Assembly (NCBI GenBank): GCA_016178015.1
Contig: JACOUB010000017.1
Coordinates: forward strand, 1-40,143
Reading direction: 5' to 3'
DNA length: 40,143 bases
From: Methylocystis sp.
GTDB taxonomy: Bacteria > Pseudomonadota > Alphaproteobacteria > Rhizobiales > Beijerinckiaceae
Shown here: in pieces, positions 18,709 to 28,274 of the stretch
How the letters are laid out: each line of letters opens with the position of its first letter
Position numbering within the stretch: the first letter of the stretch is position 1
Position numbers and translations under genes: made by a program
Notes under the pieces: model-generated
What the model was told of the DNA's origin: nothing
What the model saw: only the letters and a program-made list of their open reading frames with translations
Database searches by the model: none

Positions 18709-18751
18709 GCTGTCGGCGTTGCGAAAACGATTGGTCGACGCTGGGTGGCGC

Positions 18752-19708
18752 CTATTGGACCACGATTTCCACGTCGCGATCTTGCGTTGATTGAACCTTG
18801 AACGTGGTTTGAAAGGTCTTTCCCTCGTGGCGGGCGATGACGACATATTCGCCCTCGGCCAGGACGAGCGAGGGAAAGGCGCCGATCAATTCGCGGATGA
18901 CGTCGCCGCCTGGCGTCAAAATCGAGAACGACGTATTGGCCAGCGCCTCGCCCCCGGCCGCGTTGACGAGCTTCAATGTCATGGTCGCGGCGCGATGGCG
19001 CAGGGTCGCCTCGATGACCTTGCCGGCGGGAATGCGCAAATCTGCCGTCACCACCGAATTGGTCGCATTGTTTCCGCCTTGTGTCGCATCGAGCAGGGTC
19101 GCAACAACATGGTACGAGCCCTCCGGCAGGCACAGGAGTTCGCGGGCCTTGGCGTTGGCGAGAACGAGTTTCGCTTCTGAGTTGCCGCGCTCGGGCACGT
19201 AAATGGAAATCGTTAGACGCTGGGGCGGGACATGCGCATCGCCGAGCATGTCGGCGAGCTTGAGGCCGCCGGCGTTGAGAACGATGCGCTCGTTGACGTT
19301 GCGTCCGTCGATGGCGACGCGGCGCGTGACGCCGGCCAGTCCGAAAGCGGCGTGCACGATATAGGCGCCGTCCGCTAAGGGAAATGTCGGCGACGCATCG
19401 CTGGATTCGGCGACGCGACGGTGAGAGCCGTCGGCTTGAGCGTGCTCCTCGAAAATACGCCAGACCAGCCCACTGCGCACGGTTTGCGTGTCGGCTGGCG
19501 TCAGCGTCGCCGTCAAACGAAGCGTGGCGAGCGATCGCGTTTCCTCGGAAGCTGCGGCCGACGCCGAAGCCGGGCTGGAATGGCCGACTTTTTGCGCCGT
19601 CTGCGGAGACGGGGCCGTTTGCGCGTTTGCCGCCAGGGCGCCGGCGAGAAGCCAGCCCAGCGTCGAGGGAAGACGGTTTTTCATCGGAGCGGATATGACG
19701 CAGGACAT
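18752..19708 (-). CDS. Exported protein with repeated beta-sandwich-like domains
   Basis: A 318-residue protein with a signal peptide (LGWLLAGALAANAQ). Three or so repeats follow the pattern L-P/A-D/E-G-x-Y-x-V-x-A (LADGAYIVHAAFGLAG, LPEGSYHVVATLLDA, LAEGEYVVIARHEG). This is reminiscent of the Ig-like/carboxypeptidase-regulatory modules often appended to secreted proteins in Hyphomicrobiales. No enzyme motif is seen. I use the ATG at 19708, which has AAGGA close by; the ATG at 19684 gives a tidier signal peptide and is equally possible. It follows the YfhO-like gene by 18 bases on the same strand, so the two may work together at the envelope. Confidence 0.78.
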   Translation of the reverse strand: MSCVISAPMKNRLPSTLGWLLAGALAANAQTAPSPQTAQKVGHSSPASASAAASEETRSLATLRLTATLTPADTQTVRSGLVWRIFEEHAQADGSHRRVAESSDASPTFPLADGAYIVHAAFGLAGVTRRVAIDGRNVNERIVLNAGGLKLADMLGDAHVPPQRLTISIYVPERGNSEAKLVLANAKARELLCLPEGSYHVVATLLDATQGGNNATNSVVTADLRIPAGKVIEATLRHRAATMTLKLVNAAGGEALANTSFSILTPGGDVIRELIGAFPSLVLAEGEYVVIARHEGKTFQTTFKVQSTQDRDVEIVVQ

Positions 19709-19726
19709 GGGTCCTTGTCGGATCCT

Positions 19727-22198
19727 TTAGTTCTCCTCGTCATGGTGGAGAATGGTCGAAGCCGCGGAAGCGAGATTGGTCAAAGAAAATGGCCGAAAGA
19801 CGAATTCGATCTTATGGCGGCCGGCCGGCGTCTCGACGCCGCGGAACAGGATATTGGCCTTGACCATCGGCGCCGGCTCGCCATCGATCTGCGCTTCCCA
19901 GCCCGGATAATAGAGATCGTGCAGCACCAGGAGACCGGCGCGATCGGTCGCAAGGTCGATGACGACGTGATCGTCCTCGTAAGTCGCAATCGCAACGCGC
20001 GCGTCGGACGCCGCTTCCCGCGAAGGATCGGACAAGGACGGCTCGAGCGAGGGCATCGCGGCCTGGTCGACCAGCGCTTCGCGCGTGCGGTCGAAATCGG
20101 GCATGGCGTCGTCGGCGATCGCCGCTTCCGAATCGACGCCGATGACGCGCGAAGCAAAATAGGCGCGCGGCGCGGCGCGGCCGAGCTTGTATACGTAGAT
20201 GCGATCCGAGGAGAAAATAAGCGTCGCCGAAGGGCGCGGCACATGACGCGGCAGCCGCGCCAGCGGACGGTCGAGAACGAGATAGTCGAGCCCGAGCAGC
20301 GACGCCAGCTTGCTTTTGTAACCGCGAAACGTTCCCGGATAATGGCGCAGATTGGGGTCGACGGCGTTTTCGCCAGGTCCCACGGCGCGCTCGTAATCGG
20401 ATATGCGCAGCGGATTGTAGCCGATCGTATCCTCGAGCCCGAGCGTCATGGAAGCGTTCTGCCAGCCGCCCGGCAGTCCCAATATTTCGACGCGTGGACG
20501 TTCGCCGTTGGCGGCGCGCGCGGAAATGTCCTTGCGCAATGCGGCGAGCGCGGCGGTCTCCGGCGCGGCCGGGCCGTCGAAGATCGAATAGCGCGCCGCC
20601 GGTTCGGCGTTGAGCGGATCGGCGGCGTTGCGCCACAGGAGCTCGCCGGCCGTCGCCGCCGCCAGAACGGCGGCGGCGAGACGGCGGCGGTTGTTCCGTT
20701 CGCCGACCATCAGGACGACAACGACGGCGCCGGCGCAAGCAATCGCGAGAGCGATCGCCGGCGCCGCTTGGCGCGCGTGGCCTGTCTCGAAAGAGAAAAC
20801 GAATCCGGCCGCAAGCAGCGACGCGGCGACGGCGCCCGCGGCGATCGCCAGCGTAGGGGCGAGCGGATACGGCAGGCGTTGGAACGGGCGCGGCAGGCCA
20901 TGCGCCACAAAACGATGCAACAGATAGCCGGAAATGAGCGCGAAGCCGGCGTTGAGCACGAACGCTGCGTCGGCCGGGCGCCGATACAGCGACACGCCCG
21001 GAAAGAAATCGTAAATGGGCGCAAACAGCGGCGTCCAGCGCCCCAATGTATAAACGAGCGCCGCAATGAGCATGTAAAGAACGAATCTCATGTCGCGGGC
21101 GAAGGCGCGGCCGCCGGCGAGGCCGTGCCACAGGCCGAGCACGACGGGCGCGGTGCCGATGAACAGGTAATCGACGGCGCGGTCGGTCCAGTCCGCCTCG
21201 GCCATGGTGTCGTATCCAGGCCCCCAATAATGATACGCGCTGTCGAGCGAACCGAAGATGTCGGGCGCCAGCATGGTGACGAAATTGATTGGCGCCAGCG
21301 ACCCGGCGGCCGCAACGCCAAAGGCGATGCCCGGCCGGTTCGAGTCGGCCAGAAACTGCATGGTGAGCAGCACCGGCACGGCAAGGATGGCCGCGGCGCC
21401 GGCGCTCGAGGCGAACAATACGGCCCAGCGCTCCTTCAGGTAGCCAAGCGGACGGCGCGAGGCGAAGGCCGCATGGATAATGCGTCCAATCAGCACGAGA
21501 CAAAAGAGATAGGCGACCTGGTCACGCCCCAGAGCCATGAGAGCGGCGAGGATCGCGAACAAGGCGGCGTTAAGGAGGCGCGGACGCTCCAGCATCACGT
21601 CCAGCATCCACAAGGCGAGCGGAAAGAAACTGTAGGAGACGATCATGCCGGTATGTTGCAGGCGCGAGGCCGCGACCCCGCCCAACATGAAGATCAGTCC
21701 GGAAAGAACGGCGGCCGCCGGTTCGAAGCCCCGCCGGCGCGCCAGGCCCAGAACGCCGGCGCCGCCCATGAGCAGATGCAACAACACGACGCCGTCGAAC
21801 ATCTGCATCGAGGCCGTCGGCGCGATCAGCGCGAACAGGAAAAAGGTCGGCGTGAAGATGAGCGATTGCGGATCGGCGACCGACGGATAGCCGGCGAAAT
21901 GATAAGGGTTCCACAAGGGGATTTCGCCGCGCCGCAAGGCGTCGCCCAGGAAGCGGAACATGGGATAGAAATGGTTCTTGGAGTCCCAGGGCACGACCGC
22001 GCCGTTCGTGATCCACAGCGCCGCCGCCAACGCCATGAAGGCCGCAAGCGCCGCGAAGGCGCCCATGGCCTCCCGCTTGGTCCACAGCCGTATGGGGCGG
22101 ACGCTGTCCGGCCCCGCCAAGGCGCGCCGCGCCTCGGCGAGGCCATGAGCGCCGTCGCGAGAGACGCGCCGGTCGACGGAGCGATCGCTGATTGTCAT
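19727..22198 (-). CDS. YfhO-like polytopic membrane protein
   Basis: An 823-residue protein with about a dozen hydrophobic segments in the first two thirds and a soluble, probably extracytoplasmic C-terminal region. Family-type sequences include PWDSKNHFYPMFRFLGDAL and EIPLWNPYHFAGYPSVADPQ after the first helix. The C-terminal DLYYPGWEAQIDGEPAPMVK and FRGVETPAGRHKIEFVFRP are hallmarks of the YfhO family. Members are thought to be GT-C-fold transferases that modify envelope polymers; the donor and acceptor are unknown. The start at 22198 lacks a clear ribosome binding site. Operon with the exported protein downstream. Confidence 0.85.
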   Translation of the reverse strand: MTISDRSVDRRVSRDGAHGLAEARRALAGPDSVRPIRLWTKREAMGAFAALAAFMALAAALWITNGAVVPWDSKNHFYPMFRFLGDALRRGEIPLWNPYHFAGYPSVADPQSLIFTPTFFLFALIAPTASMQMFDGVVLLHLLMGGAGVLGLARRRGFEPAAAVLSGLIFMLGGVAASRLQHTGMIVSYSFFPLALWMLDVMLERPRLLNAALFAILAALMALGRDQVAYLFCLVLIGRIIHAAFASRRPLGYLKERWAVLFASSAGAAAILAVPVLLTMQFLADSNRPGIAFGVAAAGSLAPINFVTMLAPDIFGSLDSAYHYWGPGYDTMAEADWTDRAVDYLFIGTAPVVLGLWHGLAGGRAFARDMRFVLYMLIAALVYTLGRWTPLFAPIYDFFPGVSLYRRPADAAFVLNAGFALISGYLLHRFVAHGLPRPFQRLPYPLAPTLAIAAGAVAASLLAAGFVFSFETGHARQAAPAIALAIACAGAVVVVLMVGERNNRRRLAAAVLAAATAGELLWRNAADPLNAEPAARYSIFDGPAAPETAALAALRKDISARAANGERPRVEILGLPGGWQNASMTLGLEDTIGYNPLRISDYERAVGPGENAVDPNLRHYPGTFRGYKSKLASLLGLDYLVLDRPLARLPRHVPRPSATLIFSSDRIYVYKLGRAAPRAYFASRVIGVDSEAAIADDAMPDFDRTREALVDQAAMPSLEPSLSDPSREAASDARVAIATYEDDHVVIDLATDRAGLLVLHDLYYPGWEAQIDGEPAPMVKANILFRGVETPAGRHKIEFVFRPFSLTNLASAASTILHHDEEN

Positions 22199-22431
22199 GA
22201 AAAAGCCTGTGGTTCTCGTCGTTTGCGACGGGAAGGCGCGCTATGTGGCAAAAATGCGAGCGCCGCCAGCGCAAGGATCATGCGAGAGCGACTGAGAGGC
22301 GCGCGTCGCCGGACGCGCCCGGGCACCGTAGACCGGCGGCGTTCCGCGAGCAAATGGATCGGCGGCGCCGGCAGCTCGGCCAAATTGGCGTGCGAGCCAT
22401 GAACCCATGATGAATGAATAGGCGCCCGCCA

Positions 22432-23214
22432 TCAACGATCCGCGAACAGCTCGTTGATGACATGAACATGAGCCGGTCGGCTGGTCATCTTGGCGGCAAA
22501 GCCGTCGCGGCGCGCGGCAAGGCACTCCGCGCGCCATGCGGTTTCCTCAGCAATATCGGGAAAGGCCGCGTCGATCGCGGCGACGCCGGCCGCCGCCGCG
22601 CCGAACAGGACCAACGCGCGCGCCAGCGCGAAGGTCGACGCAAGCTCGCCGTTCGGCAAGCGCCAAGTCTTTACGCCCAGGCAATCACCTAGCCCCGCCG
22701 CGTCAAAGGCCAGCCCGGCCAGACGGCGGGAGGCGCCGGCATAGGCGCCCAGCGCGAACACGCCGGCGGGGGTTTGCGTGGCCAGCGCCACGATGCGGGT
22801 TGCGCCATCCTCGAGGCCGGCCTCCGCTTCGTGCACGGCAAGCTTTGCGGAAAGGTGCTGGACGCTCGCGCCGCCGCAGGCCTCTTCCAGCAAAACCCCA
22901 TCGGGCGCGAGCGGGACGAGCGCGGCCAGGTCGGCGTCGATCAAACCGCCCTCGACCGACGCCACGCGCACATAAAGAGCCGGGCGCGGCGTGAGACCGC
23001 GCGCACGCCCAAGAAAATCGCGCGCCGCGGCCCACGCGCGCGCCCTTGCGGCGCGGTCCGTCGAATTGCCCAGTTCGAGCGCCAACGCGTCTGCGCCGCA
23101 AGACAGGGCGGCGGCGAAATCTCCCTGGCGATCAGCGGGAACGACGAGCCAAGAGCGCAACCGAGCAATCCTCTCATTTACCAGCCGCCCCGATCTTAAG
23201 CGGGAATTTACCAT
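22432..23214 (-). CDS. CitE-like (HpcH/HpaI family) protein with altered active site
   Basis: A 260-residue TIM-barrel-type protein matching the citrate-lyase beta-subunit-like family. Recognisable parts are RSWLVVPADRQGDFAAAL at the N-terminus, GVAAIDAAFPDIAEE and AARRDGFAAKMTSRPAHVHV near the C-terminus. However, the positions that are usually acidic look changed: the IE(T/S) segment reads ATQT and the AxxDLxxDLG segment reads FDAAGLGDCLG. The metal/substrate site may thus be lost, so enzymatic function is doubtful. It precedes the YfhO-like gene by 233 bases. Confidence 0.75.
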   Translation of the reverse strand: MVNSRLRSGRLVNERIARLRSWLVVPADRQGDFAAALSCGADALALELGNSTDRAARARAWAAARDFLGRARGLTPRPALYVRVASVEGGLIDADLAALVPLAPDGVLLEEACGGASVQHLSAKLAVHEAEAGLEDGATRIVALATQTPAGVFALGAYAGASRRLAGLAFDAAGLGDCLGVKTWRLPNGELASTFALARALVLFGAAAAGVAAIDAAFPDIAEETAWRAECLAARRDGFAAKMTSRPAHVHVINELFADR

Positions 23215-23224
23215 AAGACGCGAA

Positions 23225-23308
23225 ACTGAGAGGAGGACAGACGGCAGAGGACGGAAGACAGAATCCGTCCTCCGTCTCCGTCCTCCGTCGTCCGTCCTCC
23301 GTCTTCAG
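23225..23308. repeat. Purine/pyrimidine simple repeat with mirror fold
   Basis: The left third is nearly all purine-rich GAGGACAGACGGCAGAGGAC; the right part repeats CCGTCCTCCGTC several times. The two halves can pair to form a long imperfect hairpin. It fills the divergent gap between the CitE-like gene and the DUF2336 gene, so promoters of both must be within or around it. Confidence 0.7.
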
Positions 23309-23321
23309 GTCGAGAGCGCCG

Positions 23322-24560
23322 ATGATCGTACGTCATTTTTTGCGATGGGCGCAAACTGCGCCGGCGGCGAGCCGCGCGGCCGGCGCCGCAGCGCTGGCGC
23401 GCGCTTACCTTTACTCGGACATGGATGGCCCGAGCCGACGCGAAGCGGGCGCCGCGCTGACCTCGCTCCTCGACGACCCTTCCCCGCTGGTTCGCCGCGC
23501 GCTCGCCGAGAGTTTCGCCAGCGCGCCTGACGCGCCCCGTCAAATCGTCACGGCGCTCGCCAACGACCAATCGGACATCGCTTCGCTCGTCCTGTCGCGT
23601 TCGCCCCTCCTCTGCGAAGCGGAGCTCATCGATTGCGCGGCGAGCGGCGACGCTTTCGCGCAGAGCGCCATCGCGGCGCGGGCGCGCGTTCCAGCCAACG
23701 TCAGCGCGGCCTTGGCGGAGATCGGCGCGCGTGAGGCGGCGATTGCGCTCGCCGGCAACGCGGGCGCCGAGCTCCCCGCCTTCTCCATGCGCCGCATGAT
23801 CGAGCGGTTCGGCGACGACGGCGAAATGCGCGAGGCGCTGTTGTCGCGCTCCTATCTGCCGCCGGTGGTGCGCAGCGATCTGGTCAACGCCGCCGCCGCC
23901 AGCCTCGCCTCGTTCGTCGTCGAGCGCGCTTGGCTATCGAGCGCGCGCGCCGAACGGATCACGCAAGAGGCGCGCGACAAGGCGAATGTCATCATCGTGA
24001 CGCAGGCGGTCGACAGCGACGGCCGCCACGGCGTGCGCGAGCTCGTCGCGCATCTGCGCAAATCCGCTCATCTCACTGCGAGCCTCGTCCTGCGGGCGCT
24101 GCTCTCCGGCAACCGCGATCTGTTCGAGGCGTCGCTCGCCGAACTGTCGGGCCTCGACGAAGACAAGGTCGCCGGCCTCGTGCGTGACTTTCGCGGCGCC
24201 GGTTTCGCCGCCCTTTACGCACGCGCTGCTTTGCCGCCGAAACTGCTGCCGGCGTTTCGCGCCGCGCTTGCCGCGCAACGCGAATTCGGTCCTAGCGCCG
24301 GGAGCGAGGGCGGCGCGCGTCTCTCGCTGGTCATGATCCAGCGCGTGCTGACGGCTTGCGACGCCATCAACGGCGGCGAACTCGACAAGTTGACGGCGCT
24401 GCTGCGCCGTTTTGAGGCGGAGGCCGCCCGCGAAGACGCGCGCGACGTGGTCTTGGAGCTGGCGCATCGGCCCAGCGAAGCCATATCCTTTGCGCCCGTC
24501 ATCGACAGACCCGTCATCGACATGGCGGCGCTCGAAGCGGAAATCCGCCAGGCGGCGTAA
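23322..24560 (+). CDS. DUF2336 domain protein
   Basis: A 412-residue, almost wholly helical, Ala-rich cytoplasmic protein matching the alphaproteobacterial DUF2336 family. HEAT-like repeats are suggested by LTSLLDDPSPLVRRALAES and IVTALANDQSDIASLVLSRS in the first 100 residues, the usual family signature. No catalytic motif is seen. The ATG at 23322 lies within 14 bases of the simple repeat described above. Function is unknown; members have been linked to regulation and cell-surface behaviour, but nothing here tests that. Confidence 0.85.
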   Translation: MIVRHFLRWAQTAPAASRAAGAAALARAYLYSDMDGPSRREAGAALTSLLDDPSPLVRRALAESFASAPDAPRQIVTALANDQSDIASLVLSRSPLLCEAELIDCAASGDAFAQSAIAARARVPANVSAALAEIGAREAAIALAGNAGAELPAFSMRRMIERFGDDGEMREALLSRSYLPPVVRSDLVNAAAASLASFVVERAWLSSARAERITQEARDKANVIIVTQAVDSDGRHGVRELVAHLRKSAHLTASLVLRALLSGNRDLFEASLAELSGLDEDKVAGLVRDFRGAGFAALYARAALPPKLLPAFRAALAAQREFGPSAGSEGGARLSLVMIQRVLTACDAINGGELDKLTALLRRFEAEAAREDARDVVLELAHRPSEAISFAPVIDRPVIDMAALEAEIRQAA

Positions 24561-24596
24561 CGCCATCGGCGTAGGACAGGTTCGGCTGCGCGAATC

Positions 24597-24731
24597 CTTC
24601 TCCCGCTTGCGGGAGAAGGTGTCGCGCGAAGGCGCGACGGATGAGGGCGGCGCCGCTGCGCAAGTCCATCGGACCCTCATCCGACCCTCGCTGACGCGAG
24701 GGCCACCTTCTCCCGTTCCACGGGAGAAGGA
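24597..24731. repeat. Family B repeat between convergent genes
   Basis: CTTCTCCCGCTTGCGGGAGAAG at the left end and CTTCTCCCGTTCCACGGG then AGAAGG at the right end, with a GACCCTCGCTGACGCGAGGG palindrome and GTCGCGCGAAGGCGCGAC inside. It occupies most of the gap between the convergent DUF2336 and restriction-modification genes and may act as a terminator for both. Confidence 0.75.
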
Positions 24732-24773
24732 TTCGCGCTTCGCGTGACACGCCCCGCCAACCATTAACTCGGC

Positions 24774-27700
24774 TCAATATTGGCCTTCGAGCGAGGCTTC
24801 CAGCAGCGCGATCTCCTCTGGCGTCAAATCGAACAGTGCATACACGATCGCGTCGATTTCGCGTTCGGCGCTGGCGATCTGGTCGCTCAGCGCAACCACG
24901 TGCGCGCGGTTGTCGGCGAGATAGGCTTCCCATTCGCCGCGCTCCTTGACGGGGATTTCGGCGCGGAAAGCGCGTTTGACCTCGGCGCGGAAGCTGGCGA
25001 AGTCGAGCTCCTGCCACTCTTCGAGCTTGCCCGTTAGCTTCGCGCGCTCCGGGGAGCTGAGATCGAGAATGCGCCGGCGGACGGCGGATTGAATGTCGTA
25101 TCGCGCCCGGGCGGCGTCGGTGCAGGTCTGACCGAGAGCGGCGAGCCGCTTGCGCGCGGGCGCGGCCATGGCGGGAACGGGGAGTTGCTCGACGTATTGC
25201 GCTTCGGCTTCAATGTACCCGCCTCGCTTAATGCGCGCATATGCGCGCAATTGCGCCCAGAACAAACGGCTGTTCAGCAAAGCACAGAGGATTGGGTCCG
25301 AGGACGGCAAAAAGAAACATTTGTTGTTTAGAAAGGCGCTGGACGGTTCGAGGCAAAACGAAGCATCCGACTGGAAGTGACTCCAGACTAACTTAGGCGC
25401 TTCCATTTTCTGATGGTATGAGGCCTGCGCCTGTTGTAGCTCCCACCATTCCTGCTTGGTCGCGCGCTTCTCGAGTTCCGGCTTGAAGGGCAGCAGCCAA
25501 TCGCGGATCGCGGGATATTTGTCGATGTCGACCTTGCCTTTGGGCGTGTTGATAAGCCACAGGCCCTCGGGCTCGACGCGCCAGCGTTTGACGTTCTCGC
25601 CGCGCAAGAACGGCTTCAGCACCTGCGCCGATTTCTTGTCCGCCTTCACAATGCGGTCGCGCGTGGCTGTGTCGATGACGAAAGCCTCGTTCAGCCCGGT
25701 TTTGATGCCGTAAAGCGGCGCGCCATAGACCTCGCCGAGCGTCTTGCGGCCCCTCGCGATCTTGTCGCGCAGGCGCGCCAGCGGCTCGTCCTCGAAGCGC
25801 CACGAACCCGCGCCCAGCCGAGCGCGCGGCATTTTGCGCGCGCCCTCGTCGAAGGCGCGGCCCAGTTCCTTCGGCAATTCGTCTCGAAGCGTGAGATAAG
25901 CGATTTCGTCCGACGTCGGCGCGGCGCCTTTGCGCAGCGAGAGGATCGCAGGATAGGTCGTCACGCCGTCGAACACTTGCAGATCGCCGAAATCGACCAC
26001 ATTCTCGATTCTCACGCCGTCCGTGAGGAATTTGCGCAAATTCTCGCCCGAGCCGGTGCGAAAGAAGGTGGACGATGAAATGAAGCCGAGCCGCCCGCCC
26101 GTCTTCAATAGCCCAACGCCACGCTCGAAAAAATAAGCGTAAAGATCGGCGCGGTCCGCGGCGACCACGTAATGCTGTTCGAGATAGGGTTTTACGGCCT
26201 TGACCAACTCCATCCGCACATAAGGCGGGTTGCCGATGACCACATCGAAACCGCCCCTTTCGAAGACATGGGGAAAGGCGGCGCGCCAGTCGAACGGCCG
26301 CGGGGCATAAGCGCCATCCTCGATCAGGCTGTCGCCGACGCGAATTGTATTTTCGAGATTTTGCAGGCGATGGTCGCGTCGCGCGGTTTTCAGCCACAGC
26401 GACAGCCGCGTGATCTCGACCGATTCGGCGTTCAAATCGACGCCATATAAATTCTTCGTCACGATCTCGTCGAAAATGTCGAAATCTATTGTTTCGCCAA
26501 GCTCCGCGAGCGCGCTCGAAGCGCGCCGGTATTCGGCGGCGAGCGCGTCGAAGGCGGCGACGAGAAAGGCGCCCGAGCCGCAGGCCGGATCGACGATCGT
26601 GAACGCACGCAGCACGGAAAGACGCTCGCGCCAGAAAGCCCGCTGATGATCGGGCAAACGACCGCGCCCCTCCTCGCCCTCATCCTGAGGCGCGAGCGCA
26701 GCGAGCCTCGAAGGACGAGGGCGAGGAGGAAGTGTGCGCGGACGGGTTTCCTCGTCCTTCGAGGCCGGCTGCGCCGGCGCCTCAGGATGAGGAAACCCTT
26801 CACCCGATTGCCTGGCGCGCTGGAGTTCCGCGTCCGGGTCCTCCGCCAGACCATGGCGCGCCCAGGCCTCGTCGAAGCGCTCGCGCAAGGTCAGGCCGAC
26901 AGTCTTCTCGACGAGAAAGCGCGTCACCATGTCGGGCGTATAGACGACCCCCTCGCGCTTGCGCTTGCTTACGGGCGGCGTCCCGCCTTGCGCCTCCGCC
27001 TTCATGCGTTCGATGTCGGTGATCGACTGCTCGAAGATGTGGCCGAGCACCGTGACCGGAACTTCGCGGCGGTAGTCCCACTCGCCGAGCGCGGCGATTT
27101 CGCCCGAAAGCTCGTCCGGCAGAACGAGCGCGTCGACGACTGAGTCTTGCGCGAAGAGCCCACCGTTATAGGGCCAGATGTTCAGCCGGGTCGAACCTTG
27201 ATCAACGGCGCGAAACAGCGCCTTGAAATTTTGCCAAATAGGCAGCGGATTGAATTCGTTCTGCGATTTCGCCGCCTGCTCCAATAGCCTGCCGGGCAGG
27301 AGATCGGTGCGTTGCGCAAAGGCGATAAAGAGGACGCGGTCGAGTATCTTCTGCGCCGTCTCGATCGCAGCAAGCTGCCCGAGGCTCGGTCCTTCCGCCG
27401 AATTGGCAATGAAGTCGATGAGCCGCCCGCGCAGCGTCTTGTAATCGGCGTAGAGATTCTCGGTTACGTCTTTGTAGGCGCGGTCCGTCTCACGCAATAG
27501 CGCATCTGTCGGGCCGCCGAGCAAACGTTCGGCGGAGAGCATGAGCCACAGTCGCTCATGCTCCTCGCGCTCGTCGAGCTTTGTCAGGTCGAACGCTTCA
27601 TAGGCGTCGCGGCCGCGACCGAACCCGTAAAGCCGGATTTCCAGACAGTTGGAGACGAGCACCCAGCGCGCGCCCGGCGCGTCCATGGCGTAATCCCAAG

Positions 27701-28244
27701 CCTGCTGCACGGGGCTGCGGCCCCGCCCCGGCATGGGCGCATCAAGATCATGTGTCGTCGGCCCCTTGAACTCGAAGGGCGCCGCAATGTCGTTCACGCC
27801 CTCGGCGTCGCGGAAGCGGCCGAGCGCGACATCGACCTTGCCGTGGCGGATCGGGCGCTCGAAAGCGAGCGTGTAAACGGCGTCTGGATCGGCGGTCCGA
27901 TAGCCGAGAATTTTTTCGAGAATGGCCGAGAAAAAGATAGGCCGGATCGCCTCTTCCCGCAGCTTGCCAAAGCGCTTCTTCGCCTTGCGAGCGTAATCGG
28001 CGGCGGCTTCCAGTTGCTCGGGCGTGGGCGAAAAGGCGACCTTGCCTCGCGCCTCCTCGACGACCTTATAGGCGAAGAGTTGGGTGCGTAGGGAACGCGC
28101 CGCCGATTTTCGAGCGCGTGCGCCGTCCTTGCCGGCGCGCGGCAGGTCCAGTCCAGCGGAAGCGAAAAGATCCATGACGCGGGCGACGCTACCCCCCGAA
28201 TCGGCGCCCGTCGAGCCCGAGCGAGACGCCTGCTGACCGTTCAT
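24774..28244 (-). CDS. Type IIG restriction-modification enzyme (Eco57I-like methyltransferase/nuclease fusion)
   Basis: A 1156-residue single-chain restriction and adenine-methylation enzyme. The N-terminal nuclease site has the PD-(D/E)xK pattern as D138 (KVDVAL), E158 and K160 (FEFKG). The methyltransferase has motif I DPACGSGAF at about 552-560 and motif IV NPPY at 672-675, the N6-adenine type. The C-terminal half carries a TaqI-like specificity domain (LKPFLRGENVKRW, FLNNKCFFL). Residues about 485-523 are encoded by a palindromic repeat inserted in frame. Start at the ATG at 28244; a GTG four codons earlier is possible. It follows nadK by 30 bases. No separate specificity or nuclease gene is needed. 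Confidence 0.9.
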   Translation of the reverse strand: MNGQQASRSGSTGADSGGSVARVMDLFASAGLDLPRAGKDGARARKSAARSLRTQLFAYKVVEEARGKVAFSPTPEQLEAAADYARKAKKRFGKLREEAIRPIFFSAILEKILGYRTADPDAVYTLAFERPIRHGKVDVALGRFRDAEGVNDIAAPFEFKGPTTHDLDAPMPGRGRSPVQQAWDYAMDAPGARWVLVSNCLEIRLYGFGRGRDAYEAFDLTKLDEREEHERLWLMLSAERLLGGPTDALLRETDRAYKDVTENLYADYKTLRGRLIDFIANSAEGPSLGQLAAIETAQKILDRVLFIAFAQRTDLLPGRLLEQAAKSQNEFNPLPIWQNFKALFRAVDQGSTRLNIWPYNGGLFAQDSVVDALVLPDELSGEIAALGEWDYRREVPVTVLGHIFEQSITDIERMKAEAQGGTPPVSKRKREGVVYTPDMVTRFLVEKTVGLTLRERFDEAWARHGLAEDPDAELQRARQSGEGFPHPEAPAQPASKDEETRPRTLPPRPRPSRLAALAPQDEGEEGRGRLPDHQRAFWRERLSVLRAFTIVDPACGSGAFLVAAFDALAAEYRRASSALAELGETIDFDIFDEIVTKNLYGVDLNAESVEITRLSLWLKTARRDHRLQNLENTIRVGDSLIEDGAYAPRPFDWRAAFPHVFERGGFDVVIGNPPYVRMELVKAVKPYLEQHYVVAADRADLYAYFFERGVGLLKTGGRLGFISSSTFFRTGSGENLRKFLTDGVRIENVVDFGDLQVFDGVTTYPAILSLRKGAAPTSDEIAYLTLRDELPKELGRAFDEGARKMPRARLGAGSWRFEDEPLARLRDKIARGRKTLGEVYGAPLYGIKTGLNEAFVIDTATRDRIVKADKKSAQVLKPFLRGENVKRWRVEPEGLWLINTPKGKVDIDKYPAIRDWLLPFKPELEKRATKQEWWELQQAQASYHQKMEAPKLVWSHFQSDASFCLEPSSAFLNNKCFFLPSSDPILCALLNSRLFWAQLRAYARIKRGGYIEAEAQYVEQLPVPAMAAPARKRLAALGQTCTDAARARYDIQSAVRRRILDLSSPERAKLTGKLEEWQELDFASFRAEVKRAFRAEIPVKERGEWEAYLADNRAHVVALSDQIASAEREIDAIVYALFDLTPEEIALLEASLEGQY
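26678..26792. repeat. Family C palindromic repeat inside the restriction-modification gene
   Basis: Two arms of about 43 bases are near-perfect reverse complements: CCTCATCCTGAGGCGC, a variable 11 bases, GCCTCGAAGGACGAGG; and the mirror image ending GCGCCTCAGGATGAGG. They enclose about 30 bases. The CTCATCCTGAGG / CGAAGGACGAGG form is a widespread intergenic repeat type in Hyphomicrobiales. Here it lies in coding sequence without a stop codon. Confidence 0.85.
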
Positions 28245-28274
28245 CCCTTTGTCCACAAGGAAGCGGCTGACCCC

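Noticed and set aside
22195-22383. Small minus-strand frame whose stop overlaps the YfhO-like start by ATGA
   Set aside because: Starts with TTG, has no ribosome binding site or homology that I recognise; mostly arginine-rich. Too weak to call.
19421-22402. Very long open frame (993 codons) on the plus strand
   Set aside because: It is antisense to the YfhO-like gene; its translation is arginine-rich and low in hydrophobics, with no family resemblance. High G+C makes such mirror frames common.
23225-23308. CRISPR-like array
   Set aside because: The repeats are short, contiguous, degenerate and lack spacers of even length; it is a simple repeat.
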